From assembly GCA_021845645.1 (NCBI GenBank), contig JAJZVM010000003.1, positions 1 through 64,000 on the forward strand: 64,000 nt of DNA, written 5' to 3'. Positions within the stretch are counted from its first letter, which is position 1, and each line of letters begins with the position of its first letter. Source of the stretch: Bacillota bacterium. GTDB lineage: Bacteria; Bacillota_E; JAJZYS01; JAJYTV01. This document shows positions 1 to 9,319 of the stretch, piece by piece. Position numbers and translations under genes: made by a program. Below the pieces are notes generated by a model that searched no databases, was not told where the DNA came from, and saw only the letters and a program-made list of their open reading frames with translations.

Positions 1-72
1 ACGTCACATCGCTGATCGCGGACCCCTCCCTGGCCTCCTCTCTTCGCCATGTGGACTGGCAGTTCCTTGCTC

Positions 73-387
73 CTAGTTCGTGCTTAACCTGTTAACCAGT
101 GACAGCGGAAATGTGGGTAAAGGGTAGGTTCCGGGCGGCACGATCAAGTAGCCCTCAACCTTCAATCCACGACTCCAATAGTCAAGTCGATACAATGCCG
201 CGCCAGGCATTGGTGAGCTTGCTAGTGCGACGCCTGAGACAGCATCCAGTTCAGATGGATACCCACTTGTCCTGCCATGTGTCCGAATGCTAAGGGTGGA
301 AGCGCTTGGCGCACTCGAACAGCCAGAAATTGAGATTGCAATCGCAAGTCCAATGCTTCCCCAGATCGCCGCTTTCAGAGCTTCCAT
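73..387 (-). pseudogene. Truncated lipoprotein, S9-peptidase-like N-terminus
   Basis: The 104-residue frame opens with a lipoprotein signal: a hydrophobic stretch, then ISGCSS, a lipobox with cysteine near residue 23. Residues 64-87 (ALYRLDYWSRGLKVEGYL, then IVPPG) resemble the segment just before the catalytic domain of prolyl-oligopeptidase-like (S9) alpha/beta hydrolases. The frame then drifts into unrelated sequence and stops, so no catalytic domain follows. A Gly- and Arg-rich remnant in another frame nearer the window edge suggests decay by frameshift. It lies downstream of the broken YcaO gene on the same strand. The lipoprotein signal is clear; the S9 assignment is inferred from a short stretch. 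Confidence 0.45.
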
Positions 388-838
388 CTCCCCAAGAGAT
401 ATCCACCTGTTTGTGGACCTGCGTTCTTTGCGATAGCTCTCACGGACAGGTGGTGGCCCGGATCCTGAAAGGCGCCTTGTTACTTCAAGGGGTCAGCTAG
501 AGTACCAATCGTCAGAGCTACTAGACCCAACTTGTCAGTAGCTTCAACCAATCTCAGGGGTCGCCGTGAATCGGGTTCTCGCACCCACAGCCAGAGTCAC
601 CGCAAGCGCCCGAGCAGTTCGCAACGACCATTAACGGGCTAACAGTGCTGCCCCGGAACCGAAAGTCTCAGCGGAGTTGTTGGTAGATGTATCCGCCATC
701 GGATGGACCTCCTCTCATCCCTTGCCATACAGGACCCGGTCTGACTATATTCTGGCACTTTGACTGCATTTCGTCATTCTTGTTGGGTCGTTCCTATTTT
801 GTCTCTGCGCGCACTATACCAGGCTATGCGCCCGCAGA
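388..838. other. Gene-free stretch in low-GC accessory DNA
   Basis: No frame here has a convincing ribosome site or recognisable protein. Base composition is lower in GC than the main chromosome to the right. It probably consists of decayed remains between the YcaO and lipoprotein fragments. I see no tRNA, repeat array or transposase. Confidence 0.5.
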
Positions 839-1937
839 TCACGGAAACGGAATCATGATGCCCCGATTCGGAAACGTCACGTCTCCGCGGTGGTAACTAA
901 TCGCATATTCTTCAGGGTCAAACTCCGCGAAATTCATATGCGGATACGCCTCCAGGGCAAGTATCTTGGCAGTCTTGAACATCGGCAGATCGATTGGCGT
1001 TGGAAGACGGGCTATGAGAGGCTCGATGTGCAGATCCGAGATTACTTTCCCGATGCGCTCCATTAACGCACCCAAATCCTGCGGAACTTCGGCATCGTGA
1101 CGACTAGACGGAACGCTCGCTTCGAGGTATCGATATGCGTTGCGAAGCGTGTCAGGATCGTATGACTTGAAGTAGTTTCGGGAGTACGAGTTCTCGAGCG
1201 CGCCCACATCTCGACGATAATGCTCGTCAAGGCTCGCGCCGCTGTCCCACGGACTATACATCTGAACGTGAGACAGGCACTCTCTTGCCGCCGACTTCAC
1301 GGCGTCCTCCGTACGCCAATGGGCAGCTACTCCTATCCCCATGAACAGATCGCCGAAGCCTACGATTGCTGCGACACAAACGTCGCCATGCAGACTAATA
1401 TCGTATATCCGGAGGTCGGAAAAATATTGATTCAGCTTGCTGAGTGTGATTGCCACGTCAGGCCCCAAGCCAGCACGGTCGATAACTGTGCCAGGCGACT
1501 GCGTCAGCCAATTGTAAACCAGACTCTACAAATTCAAGCCATGCGGAACGAATCAGAGCATCGGACCTTCTATGACTCGCGGCGCCAACGGAGTCGTTAA
1601 AGTATTTGCGATCCTCTCCGGGCGGAAACATGGTTCGAGGGTCGCCGTACATGACTCTATCCAAAGGGAGTTCGACTTCAGCGCCTGTTGCCAAGTTATA
1701 TGCAGGCACAGCATACCCCCGGACCACCGGACTCCGAGCCATGAAGGAATAGCGTTCGACCAGTTCCGAAAACGCGGCTTCCATAGCCTGAAGTCTATTC
1801 AGGCTCGTAACATGACCCTCAACTGTCCGCCGCAGCATGCTGGCAACACCTACATGTACAGGTGCACCTGAAAAGGTACTTCTGTTCATCCACAGATCCT
1901 TGACCCAAAAGGCGGTACCTGACAGCTTAGATTCCAT
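839..1937 (-). pseudogene. YcaO-domain cyclodehydratase, frameshifted
   Basis: Two overlapping frames together make one YcaO protein of about 366 codons. The first (1937 down to about 1485) starts at an ATG behind GAGAGGAGAAGG and carries the YcaO ATP-binding signatures AFSELVERYS and DSVGAASHRRSDALIRSAWLEFVE. The second (about 1486 down to 839) continues VIDRAGLGPDVAITLSKLN and ends in MIPFP, matching the proline-rich C-terminus of YcaO enzymes. The total span, 1099 bases, is one more than a multiple of three, as expected for a single indel near 1484-1490. YcaO proteins activate peptide amide bonds with ATP, often to make azolines or thioamides in RiPPs. The ABC exporter gene 40 bases upstream fits a peptide-product cluster. 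No precursor peptide is visible. A sequencing error is the alternative to true decay. Confidence 0.75.
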
Positions 1938-1977
1938 TCTACCTTCTCCTCTCAGGCTGGCGTGAAGACACTGTGTA

Positions 1978-2985
1978 TTATGCTACTTGTATTGGCCTAA
2001 GTTCTCCATTTGCCAGGTTATATCGGATAACATGTTCCGGCCAGAGTTCCGGATGATGCGTGACCGCAATTACAAGTGGAACGCTTCTTACAATGACGTC
2101 TATCAAGCGTCTCGCGTCATGCACACCGGCTTCTACTTCATCGATGACTACAGCTCTGGGCTTTCCTAGAAGAGCACGGACAGTTGCCAGTCGTTTGAGT
2201 TCTCCGCCACTTAGCCTGACGTCGCCAGTCACGGGCCTGTCCAATTCATGCACGTCCCACTCGACCGTCTTTAGAGCATCCGATAGCTCCCCGGGCGAGA
2301 CGAGCCGGCCAAGCGCGATATTTTCTCGCATCGTGCCGTTGAACAAAGGAACGTGCTGCGGGATATAGGCGACCCTCGATTTCAAATCAGCGTGCCACAA
2401 GACCGTTCCACTTGTTGCGGGCCGCAGCCCGACGAGAGTGCGTAGAAACTGCGTCTTTCCCGTTCCATTGCCACCCAGTATGAGCACCACGCCCGTACGC
2501 GGAAACCGCAGAGAGCACGAATGCAACAGATCCCGTCCAGGTACGCCGATTTCAAGATCTGTGACTGCAAGTGCACCTGCCGTTCCCCCGTTTGAGGACA
2601 GGCCAAAGTCACTGGTGCGTAGGTACGGAGGGATCCGCTCCCAGCTCAGTCTCACATAGGTACGAGAAACGGGAACTTGCGCAAGCGATAAGATCGCGCC
2701 CCCGAGGCGCTGTTGCAATAAGATGAACGCTAAAACGATACTAGCAATTGATGGCGTCGCATGTACTGCCACAACACCAACAATGAGGATGGTAATTGTT
2801 ATGAGGCTCTGCATACTACCTTGCGACCATGCCACGACGGCGTGCATAACGCTTTCTCGCTGAAACATTCGACCAGCCACCTGCCAGGGGATGGCAGCGA
2901 CTGTCACCGACCTTGTTGCCGAAAGCTTGAGGGTATCAGCCAGCGGCTGCACACGCGTGACCTGACGGTGCCACATGTGGGACAC
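1978..2985 (-). CDS. ABC exporter, N-terminally truncated (half TMD plus ATPase)
   Basis: The C-terminal 200 residues are a complete ABC ATPase: Walker A GGNGTGKT, Q-loop YIPQH, signature LSGGELKR, Walker B AVVIDE and the switch histidine in AVTHHPE. The first 125 residues hold only the last part of an exporter membrane domain, with two hydrophobic segments (about 53-73 and 78-100), where a full exporter has six. The GTG start is arbitrary, because the open frame continues only about 25 codons upstream to a TAG. The gene is therefore probably a 5'-truncated peptide or lipid exporter. It precedes the YcaO gene by 40 bases on the same strand, suggesting an export role for a modified peptide. 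Composition is lower in GC than the genes beyond 3.2 kb. Confidence 0.8.
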   Translation of the reverse strand: MSHMWHRQVTRVQPLADTLKLSATRSVTVAAIPWQVAGRMFQRESVMHAVVAWSQGSMQSLITITILIVGVVAVHATPSIASIVLAFILLQQRLGGAILSLAQVPVSRTYVRLSWERIPPYLRTSDFGLSSNGGTAGALAVTDLEIGVPGRDLLHSCSLRFPRTGVVLILGGNGTGKTQFLRTLVGLRPATSGTVLWHADLKSRVAYIPQHVPLFNGTMRENIALGRLVSPGELSDALKTVEWDVHELDRPVTGDVRLSGGELKRLATVRALLGKPRAVVIDEVEAGVHDARRLIDVIVRSVPLVIAVTHHPELWPEHVIRYNLANGELRPIQVA

Positions 2986-3109
2986 GCCGCGCCGTCGTTG
3001 TGTGCCTGCACGACCAGGCGCAACCGGCCCTCGCAGCGTTGCGAAAAGCCTAGCGTTCTGCTAATTGTAGAGTCGCCTCACCATAAATGGCCATGGCGAT
3101 GTATTCAAT

Positions 3110-3138
3110 ATTACAACACAATATCGCGTTCCTTACAA
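3110..3138 (-). promoter_or_regulatory. Candidate sigma-A type promoter toward the ABC/YcaO genes
   Basis: Read on the minus strand, TTGTAA (3138-3133) and TGTAAT (3115-3110) are separated by exactly 17 bases in an AT-rich stretch upstream of the truncated ABC gene. This is a close match to a housekeeping promoter. It lies at the border between low-GC and high-GC DNA. Confidence 0.4.
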
Positions 3139-3221
3139 TTCTTACTATATAGCGTCATCAAATGTGGCCAAGAGCCCGGATGGGGGACGGATCCTGCGAC
3201 GTCGCGCGTCCGGCAAGGCCC

Positions 3222-3809
3222 TCAGCGCATGCTCAAGGCGGCCCGGCCGCTCTTGAGGATCTGCGTCCAGCGGACAAGCTCCTCCACGAGTTGGCCCAGA
3301 ACCTTCCGGGTGTCCTCGTCGGCAAGCCGGCCGTCTGCGGTGAACTTGGCCTGCGGGTCCCTGACGAGCACCTCCGGCTTGTTGACGAGGTGCATGTTGG
3401 TGAACACGGCCACGTGGCGGAAGTGGAGCTGAGCGCGCACGGTGCCGAACGCGCCCTGCGACGCGCCCATGATGCCCACCGGCTTGCCGTAGAGCCCGGA
3501 CTCTGCGACCGGCCTGCTCGCCCAGTCGAGGGCATTCTTGAGCGATCCGGTCAGGGAGTAGTTGTACTCGGGCACGGCGAACAGGAGACCGTCCATGGCC
3601 TGCAGCCGGCTGCGGAACTCTCTGACCGCCTCGGGAGGCGACGCGCCGTCCAGGTCCGGATTGTACAGCGGCAGGTCCCTGATCGCGATCTCCTCGTACA
3701 TGGCATCGGCAGGCATCAGCTCGGCGGCGGCGCGGAGCAGCATCAGGTTGTAGGAGCCGCTGCGCAGGCTGCCGCAGATGCCGCCGATCCGAATCTTGCC
3801 GTTGTCCAT
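3222..3809 (-). CDS. NADPH-dependent FMN reductase (flavodoxin-like fold)
   Basis: The 195-residue protein has the FMN-binding loop GSLRSGSYN near residue 13 and the second flavin contact PEYNYSLTGSLKNALDW near 80-96, typical of the NADPH-dependent FMN/quinone/chromate reductase family (ChrR/YieF/ArsH-like). Such enzymes are cytosolic, bind FMN and pass electrons from NAD(P)H to quinones, azo dyes or metals. Length matches the family. It is a single gene divergent from the YhaO-like gene, with an AT-rich shared control region. The natural substrate cannot be told from sequence. Confidence 0.9.
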   Translation of the reverse strand: MDNGKIRIGGICGSLRSGSYNLMLLRAAAELMPADAMYEEIAIRDLPLYNPDLDGASPPEAVREFRSRLQAMDGLLFAVPEYNYSLTGSLKNALDWASRPVAESGLYGKPVGIMGASQGAFGTVRAQLHFRHVAVFTNMHLVNKPEVLVRDPQAKFTADGRLADEDTRKVLGQLVEELVRWTQILKSGRAALSMR

Positions 3810-3840
3810 CGGCGTGTCTCCTCTCAGGGTGTCGGCCTAA

Positions 3841-3871
3841 ACTATAGAGAATATAGCACTTTGGATATAGT
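3841..3871. promoter_or_regulatory. AT-rich divergent control region with inverted repeat
   Basis: ACTATA (3841-3846) and TATAGT (3866-3871) form an inverted repeat in an AT-rich pocket between the divergent flavin reductase and YhaO-like genes. Several TATAG/TATATCC words could act as -10 elements in either direction. This is the only AT-rich stretch between these genes, so promoters are probable, but exact elements are not resolved. Confidence 0.35.
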
Positions 3872-3971
3872 TGTACAACGAGCCAGCGTTGCGACGAGAG
3901 GAGGTTGGCGCCCCGGCGGGAAAAGGATGCGTGGACAGGATCACGAGAGACCGCCGAGGAGGCTGCAACCG

Positions 3972-5231
3972 TTGCGCTTCAAGATTGTGCACGCTGCCGA
4001 TCTTCATCTCGACACCCCGTGCAGCGGTCTTGGCCGGACGGCCCCGGGCGTGGCTGAGGCCCTGCGGGAGGCTTCGCTCGAAGCGTTCTCGGGGCTCGTC
4101 GAGCTGTGCCTGCAGGAGCAGGCGGCCATCCTGCTGCTCGCGGGCGACATCTACGACGGACCGGAGCGGGGCATCCGCGCCCAGCGCCGCCTGCGTGCCG
4201 GCCTGGAGCGGCTGGGCCAGGCTGGGGTGCGCACGTTCCTCGTGTACGGCAACCACGATCCCCTGTCGCATTGGGGTTCGGCCGCCGGATGGCCGGACGG
4301 CACCCACGTCTTCCCGGCCGACGAGGTGCAGGCCGTAGCCGTGGAGGTCCAGGGCAAGGTCGTCGCTACGGTACACGGCATCTCCTTCCGCGAGCGGGAG
4401 GAGCGGCGCAATCTGGCGCGCCTCTTCAGGCCCGGCGGTGAAGGCGTGCAAATCGGCCTGCTGCATGCCAACGTGGGCGACCCGCAGCATGCGGCCTACG
4501 CGCCGTGCAGCGTCGACGACCTGAGGGCGGGCGGCATGGACTACTGGGCGCTCGGGCATGTACACCGGCGCAGGCTGCTGCTCGAAGGCGGTCCCTGGGC
4601 GGCCTACCCCGGCGTCCTGCAGGGGCGGAGCCCCGCAGGCGGCGAGATGGGCGCCAAGGGTGCCCTCGTCCTGGACTGCGATCATGACCTGGGACTCGTG
4701 GCGCCGCCGCGCTTCGTGGCCCTCGATCGCATCCGCTTCGAGGCGCTCGACGTGGACCTTTCGGGCGCGGCCGACGTCCAGCAGGCGGTCGACCGCCTGC
4801 TTGCGGCGGGGCAGCGCGTGCGGCAGGGGGCCGACGGGCGCGCCCTTATCCTGCGCGCGGCCCTCACGGGCGAGTTCGGGCCGCTGGCCGACCTGCAGCT
4901 GCGCCAGGCGGAGGTTCTGCAGGCGCTGCAGGAGGACGGTCTCGGGCAGGATCCGTTCGTCTGGTGGGACGGGCTCGAGCTCCGCACGCGGCTGCCCGTC
5001 CGTCGCGAGGAGATCGAGGGCAACGACAGCCTCGCGGCGGAGGTGCTCAGGGAGGGGACGCGCCTGCGCGACGATCCGGAGCAGCTCCTCGGCATCCTCC
5101 GCCAGCTCGATCAGGACCTTGCGCGCTTCCCCGTGCGCGATGCCCTGGTGGCCAAGACGTCTCCGCAAGACCTTTTGGCGCAGGCCGAGGACATCTGTCT
5201 CAGGCTGCTCTCGGGAGGCGACAGCCGATGA
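3972..5231 (+). CDS. yhaO: DNA-repair exonuclease, SbcD/Mre11-like (YhaO type)
   Basis: This 419-residue metallophosphoesterase has the expected motifs: AADLHLDTP (D-x-H), LLAGDIYDGP (G-D-x-x-D), VYGNHDP (GNHD) and ALGHVHRRR (G-H-x-H). It belongs to the YhaO branch of SbcD/Mre11 nucleases, which pair with a YhaN ATPase in Gram-positive bacteria for DNA end processing. I chose the TTG start at 3972 because GAGGAGG precedes it by nine bases and gives MRFKIVHAADLH, the usual family N-terminus. An upstream ATG at 3927 would add 15 residues. The stop overlaps the next start (ATGA), so the two genes are translationally coupled. Confidence 0.92.
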   Translation: MRFKIVHAADLHLDTPCSGLGRTAPGVAEALREASLEAFSGLVELCLQEQAAILLLAGDIYDGPERGIRAQRRLRAGLERLGQAGVRTFLVYGNHDPLSHWGSAAGWPDGTHVFPADEVQAVAVEVQGKVVATVHGISFREREERRNLARLFRPGGEGVQIGLLHANVGDPQHAAYAPCSVDDLRAGGMDYWALGHVHRRRLLLEGGPWAAYPGVLQGRSPAGGEMGAKGALVLDCDHDLGLVAPPRFVALDRIRFEALDVDLSGAADVQQAVDRLLAAGQRVRQGADGRALILRAALTGEFGPLADLQLRQAEVLQALQEDGLGQDPFVWWDGLELRTRLPVRREEIEGNDSLAAEVLREGTRLRDDPEQLLGILRQLDQDLARFPVRDALVAKTSPQDLLAQAEDICLRLLSGGDSR

Positions 5232-8200
5232 TCCTGCGCGGCTGGGAGATCGAAGGGTTCGGCATCTTCCGCGACACAGGGCTCTCGGACCTCCCGGCAG
5301 GCCTCACGGTGCTGCTCGGCCCGAACGAAGCCGGCAAGTCCACCATGCTCGCCTTCCTGCGCTTCATGCTGTTCGGCTTCCCCCGCGGCCAGCAGCACAA
5401 GTACCCGCCGCTGCAGGGCGGGCGGCACGGCGGCAGGCTGGTCTTCGAGGACGCCGAGGGCCTGTGGACCCTCGAGCGCATCCAGGGGCAGCCCATGAGG
5501 CTCTTCGCCCCGGACGGGCGGCAGCTCGGTGAGGAGGTTCTGCGCAGCAGGCTCGGAGGCCTCGACGCCGACACCTTCAAGAACGTCTTCGCCTTCAGCC
5601 TCTTCGAGTTGACGGATATGGAGACGCTGGACAGGGAGGAAGTGCGCGAGCGCCTCTACTCCGCGGGTATCACCGGGGCCGGGCGCAGCGCGGCGGGCGT
5701 ACTCGCGCAGCTGCGCAAGGGCCTCGACGGGTATCTGCGCGCGCGCTCGAAGGAGGGCGCCATCAACAAGCTGAGCGACGCGCTCGGCGCGGCGCGCCGG
5801 GAGCTCGCCGACGCGATGGCCCTGGCCGGGCGCTATGAGCAGCTGGACGAGCAGCTCGGCGCCGCCGAGCAGCGCGCATCGCAGCTCGCGGAGCAGGCAG
5901 CGCGGCTCGATCGGCGCCGCCGCCACCTCGAGCGCCTCGAGGCCCTCTACGTGCCGTGGAACCGCCTGCAGCGCCTGGAGCTGGAGATCGCCGCGGGAAG
6001 GGGCCCACAGGCCATCGCGCCTGGGCTCGTCGCCAGGATTGACGAGGGCCGGGCGCGCCTTGCGGAGGCGGAGGACGCGGCGAAGCGCCAGGAGGCGGCC
6101 TGCCGCGACCTGGAAGATCGCATAGCGCGCGAGGAGGCGCTCCTCGACAGCGACCTGCTTGCGGCCGCCGGGCCTCTGCAGGCCGTGCTGCAGGAGGATG
6201 CGCTGCAGCGCGGCCGCATGCGGCGCAGCGACCGCCTGGGGCAGGAGGTCGCCCTGCAGGAGGCGCGGCTGGCCCGGATCGCGTCCGATCTGGGCGTCGG
6301 CGCGACCCAGGAGTTGCCTTCGGTCGAGCAGCCGCAGCTGCGGGCGGCCGACGAGGCCATCGGTCTCTTGCGGGAACAGGGCCTGGTGCGCAGCCGGCGC
6401 GAAGCGGAGGCGGAAGCCGGGCGACGGCGCCTCGCGGACGCCCAGGCGGCCTGCGGGGCGGCGGAGGCGCAGGCGGCGGGCTACGATGGCGTCCTGGACC
6501 TGGAGGCCCATCATGCCAGGGATGCCGCCCTGGAGCGGCACAAGTCCGCCATCGAGAGCCTCGCGCGGCGTCGCGGCCAGCTGTTCGCTCCGGGCATCGT
6601 CGCCGCGGCTGTCGCCGTCGTGGGACTCGCGGCCCTGGCCATGCAGGACTGGCTCCTCACGGTGCTGGTGCCGCTGGGCCTCGGCGCCTTGCTCTGGCTG
6701 CTCCTCGGCACACCCGGACGGGAGCTGCGCCGCGCAGGAGAGGAGGTGCGGCTCTCCGCCAAGGATCTCGGCCTGACGGCGGCCCTCACGGCGGACGGCG
6801 TCGGGAGGGAACTCGCCGGATTGCGCGCGGAGCTGGGACGAGCCACCGCGGCGACGGGAGCCCGCGATCGCCTGCGCAGCGCCCAGGAGGCGTTGGCTGC
6901 CGCAGAGCGCCAGATGACGGAGTGCGCCATCGCCCTCGAGGATGCCGCCGGCAGTGAGGAGGCGGCGCGCGCCGCGCTCGACGCGATCAAGGCGTCGATC
7001 GGTGTGCCGCGCGAGATCTCGCCCCAGCACCTGCCCTCCTACCTGGCTGGTGTACAGGCACTGGGCCAGGCGCAGGCGGAGCTTCGGGGTCTTGTTGCCG
7101 AACGCGCGGCGGAAGAGGCGGAGATCGCGGCCTGGCAGGCCAGGGCGGAGGCAGTCTGCCGGCAGCTCGGCAGCGCGCCGGCCGGGTCGCGCGAGGCGCT
7201 CGCCGACGCCGTCTCTGCCTTTGCGGAACCGCTGCAGGGGGCACTGCAGCGCGAGACCGCGCTCCGTCTGTTGCACGAGGAGCAGGAGCTGGCGTCAAGT
7301 CGCCTCGAGGAACGCAAGTCTGAGGCCGCCAAGGTCGCGCAGGTCTTGGCGGACGACCTCCGCGAGGCGGATCTCGAGGACGTCCCGGGCTTCGAGGCGT
7401 GGCTCGAGGCGCGGCGGACTCATGAGCAGAAGGTGCACGACCGCGATCTTGCCTTGGCCGCCTTCCGCGACCAGGCGGGCAGGGAGGGCGAGAGTCTCTC
7501 CCAGGAGCTCGCGTCGGGCGATCCGGAACTGTGGCAGGGCGAACGCGCGGCGATCGACCAGGACCTCGGGGAGGTCGGCGACCGGCGCGACGTCGCCGTG
7601 CGCGAGAGCCAGGACCTCCTCCGCCTGCGGGCGGAGATCGCGGAATCCCAGGACGTGCCGCGGCTCGCCGCGCGCTGCGCGGAGCTCGAGGAGGAGCTGA
7701 GCCGCGCCGGCGAGACATGGCGCGCCCAAGCCCTGGCGCAGCGGCTCCTGGAGCGCACGCTCGACGCGTACGCGCAGAGCCGGCAGCCCGACGTGCTGCG
7801 CGTCGCGTCCGATGCGTTCTCGCGCATCACCGCCGGACGCTATCGGGAGGTGCGGCAGCGGAGCGATGGCCAGGGCCTGTTCGCCCTGACCCAGACCGGC
7901 GGACCGAAGGAACCCGACGAGTTCAGCCGCGGGACGCAGGAGCAGCTCTATCTGGCGCTTCGTCTGGGACTCGCGGCATCCTACGGCGATCGCGTGGCGG
8001 CATTGCCGCTGGTGCTCGACGATATCGCCGTCAACTTCGACCCCGGGCGCCAGGCCGCGCTCGTGCATGTGCTCGCCCAGTTCGCCGGCGAGCGCGGGCG
8101 CCAGGCCCTCTTCTTCACCTGCCATCCATCGCTGGCACAGGCCGCGCAGGCGGCGGCGCCCGGACTGCGGGTGGTGGACATGGCCGTGCAGCAGGCGCAG

Positions 8201-8404
8201 GCGCAGGCAGCCGCCGGAGAGGAGGAGTCCCTCGCGCAGCAGGTCGTCCGGCTGCTGGGCTCTGGCGCCTTGCCGGCGAAGGAGATCGCGGGCCTTGCCG
8301 ACGCCGCGGAGCCGGCCGTGCGATCCGTCCTGCAGGAACTCGTCGCCGCGGGCCGCGTCGAGGCGATCGGCAACGGTCGCGGCAGACGGTATCGCCTGGC
8401 CTGA
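5228..8404 (+). CDS. yhaN: AAA ATPase with membrane-spanning coiled coil (YhaN type)
   Basis: The 1058-residue protein has a RecF/SMC-like head split by a long coiled coil. Walker A GPNEAGKST is near residue 35. Near 905-945 come the signature region SRGTQEQLYLALRLGLA and Walker B LPLVLDDIAVNFD. In the middle of the coil, about residues 455-500, sit two hydrophobic segments in place of a zinc hook, as known for YhaN. It is the partner of the preceding nuclease. It is about 95 residues longer than B. subtilis YhaN, and the extra C-terminal tail reads as a winged-helix domain (AKEIAGLADAAEPAVRSVLQ, then AAGRVEAIGNGRGRRYRL). That tail is unusual. Confidence 0.9.
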   Translation: MILRGWEIEGFGIFRDTGLSDLPAGLTVLLGPNEAGKSTMLAFLRFMLFGFPRGQQHKYPPLQGGRHGGRLVFEDAEGLWTLERIQGQPMRLFAPDGRQLGEEVLRSRLGGLDADTFKNVFAFSLFELTDMETLDREEVRERLYSAGITGAGRSAAGVLAQLRKGLDGYLRARSKEGAINKLSDALGAARRELADAMALAGRYEQLDEQLGAAEQRASQLAEQAARLDRRRRHLERLEALYVPWNRLQRLELEIAAGRGPQAIAPGLVARIDEGRARLAEAEDAAKRQEAACRDLEDRIAREEALLDSDLLAAAGPLQAVLQEDALQRGRMRRSDRLGQEVALQEARLARIASDLGVGATQELPSVEQPQLRAADEAIGLLREQGLVRSRREAEAEAGRRRLADAQAACGAAEAQAAGYDGVLDLEAHHARDAALERHKSAIESLARRRGQLFAPGIVAAAVAVVGLAALAMQDWLLTVLVPLGLGALLWLLLGTPGRELRRAGEEVRLSAKDLGLTAALTADGVGRELAGLRAELGRATAATGARDRLRSAQEALAAAERQMTECAIALEDAAGSEEAARAALDAIKASIGVPREISPQHLPSYLAGVQALGQAQAELRGLVAERAAEEAEIAAWQARAEAVCRQLGSAPAGSREALADAVSAFAEPLQGALQRETALRLLHEEQELASSRLEERKSEAAKVAQVLADDLREADLEDVPGFEAWLEARRTHEQKVHDRDLALAAFRDQAGREGESLSQELASGDPELWQGERAAIDQDLGEVGDRRDVAVRESQDLLRLRAEIAESQDVPRLAARCAELEEELSRAGETWRAQALAQRLLERTLDAYAQSRQPDVLRVASDAFSRITAGRYREVRQRSDGQGLFALTQTGGPKEPDEFSRGTQEQLYLALRLGLAASYGDRVAALPLVLDDIAVNFDPGRQAALVHVLAQFAGERGRQALFFTCHPSLAQAAQAAAPGLRVVDMAVQQAQAQAAAGEEESLAQQVVRLLGSGALPAKEIAGLADAAEPAVRSVLQELVAAGRVEAIGNGRGRRYRLA

Positions 8405-8539
8405 AGGTCGGCGTCCCGCGGCAGGGCGCTGCGTGTGGCCCGCCGGGCATCGCCGACGGGCCCGTACCATGGGAAATTGTGCAGGGGTCTCGGTGACAGA
8501 GGCGAATGACACCGTAGAGCTCGGGGAGGAGGTGGCGCC

Positions 8540-9298
8540 ATGGCTGCGGATCCCCGGCCGTGGGCGTCGACGATCGCAGCCGCGATCATCGGGGTGGCGC
8601 TCGTCGCAGGTACCCTGATCACCGCGCAGACCATTGACTATGTCAAGACCTTCAACACGTCGCTCCTGACCGTCACCGGCACGGCGCAGACCATCGTCAC
8701 GTCGGACCAGGTGCAGTGGAGCGGCAGCTTCACGGTGAACGCCAACCAGCAGGACTTGAAGCAGGGTTACGCCACCATGGCGCAGGACGCCGCCGACGTG
8801 ACGGCCTTCATGGAGCAGGCGGGCTTGCCGGCGTCCGACATCAGCATCTCCCCGGTGACGATGAACCTGAACTACGTCGACTGCAAGTCAAGCCCGTCGG
8901 CCTGTGGAGCCTACGGCCCCAACACCTACCAGCTCACGCAGAACGTGCAGGTGAACTCGGACCAGGTGGAGGCCGTCACGCGGCTCGCGCAGAACATCCA
9001 GCCGCTTATCCAGAAGGGCGTCGTCTTCTCGTCCCAGGGCCTGAACTACTACTACAGCCGCCTCGGTGGGCTCAGGGCGAAGATGCTGGCCTTGGCGACC
9101 CGCAATGCGCGCGACAGGGCGGAGCAGATCACGGGCAGCGTCGGCAGCCATGTGGGCCAGCTGATCTCCGTCACGACCGAGCCGTTCCAGATCACGCCCG
9201 TGAACTCGGCCCAGGTGTCGAACGGCGGGCAGTACGACACGACGACCATCCGAAAGCAGGTGCAGGCGATCGTGCAGGCGACGTTCCGCCTGCAGTAG
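8540..9298 (+). CDS. SIMPL (DUF541) domain protein, membrane-anchored
   Basis: The 252-residue protein begins with an uncleaved or cleavable hydrophobic segment (about residues 10-30), then TVTGTAQTIVTSDQVQW, the typical start of the SIMPL/DUF541 beta-alpha repeat domain, and a C-terminal half including RNARDRAEQI, the recurrent AR.KA..lA signature helix. These proteins lie outside the membrane and form oligomers; their role is poorly known. The ATG follows a strong GGGGAGGAGG site. Two cysteines (DCKSSPSAC) could form an extracellular disulfide. It follows yhaN by 135 bases and is probably transcribed separately. Confidence 0.85.
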   Translation: MAADPRPWASTIAAAIIGVALVAGTLITAQTIDYVKTFNTSLLTVTGTAQTIVTSDQVQWSGSFTVNANQQDLKQGYATMAQDAADVTAFMEQAGLPASDISISPVTMNLNYVDCKSSPSACGAYGPNTYQLTQNVQVNSDQVEAVTRLAQNIQPLIQKGVVFSSQGLNYYYSRLGGLRAKMLALATRNARDRAEQITGSVGSHVGQLISVTTEPFQITPVNSAQVSNGGQYDTTTIRKQVQAIVQATFRLQ

Positions 9299-9319
9299 CG
9301 GCCCTGTCCGACGACGGCG

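Noticed and set aside
3837..5168. 443-codon minus frame over the YhaO-like gene
   Set aside because: Antisense shadow of a gene with all metallophosphoesterase motifs.
5111..7276. 721-codon open frame on the minus strand inside yhaN
   Set aside because: It is antisense to a clear ATPase gene, has no ribosome site or known domain, and reflects GC-rich third positions.
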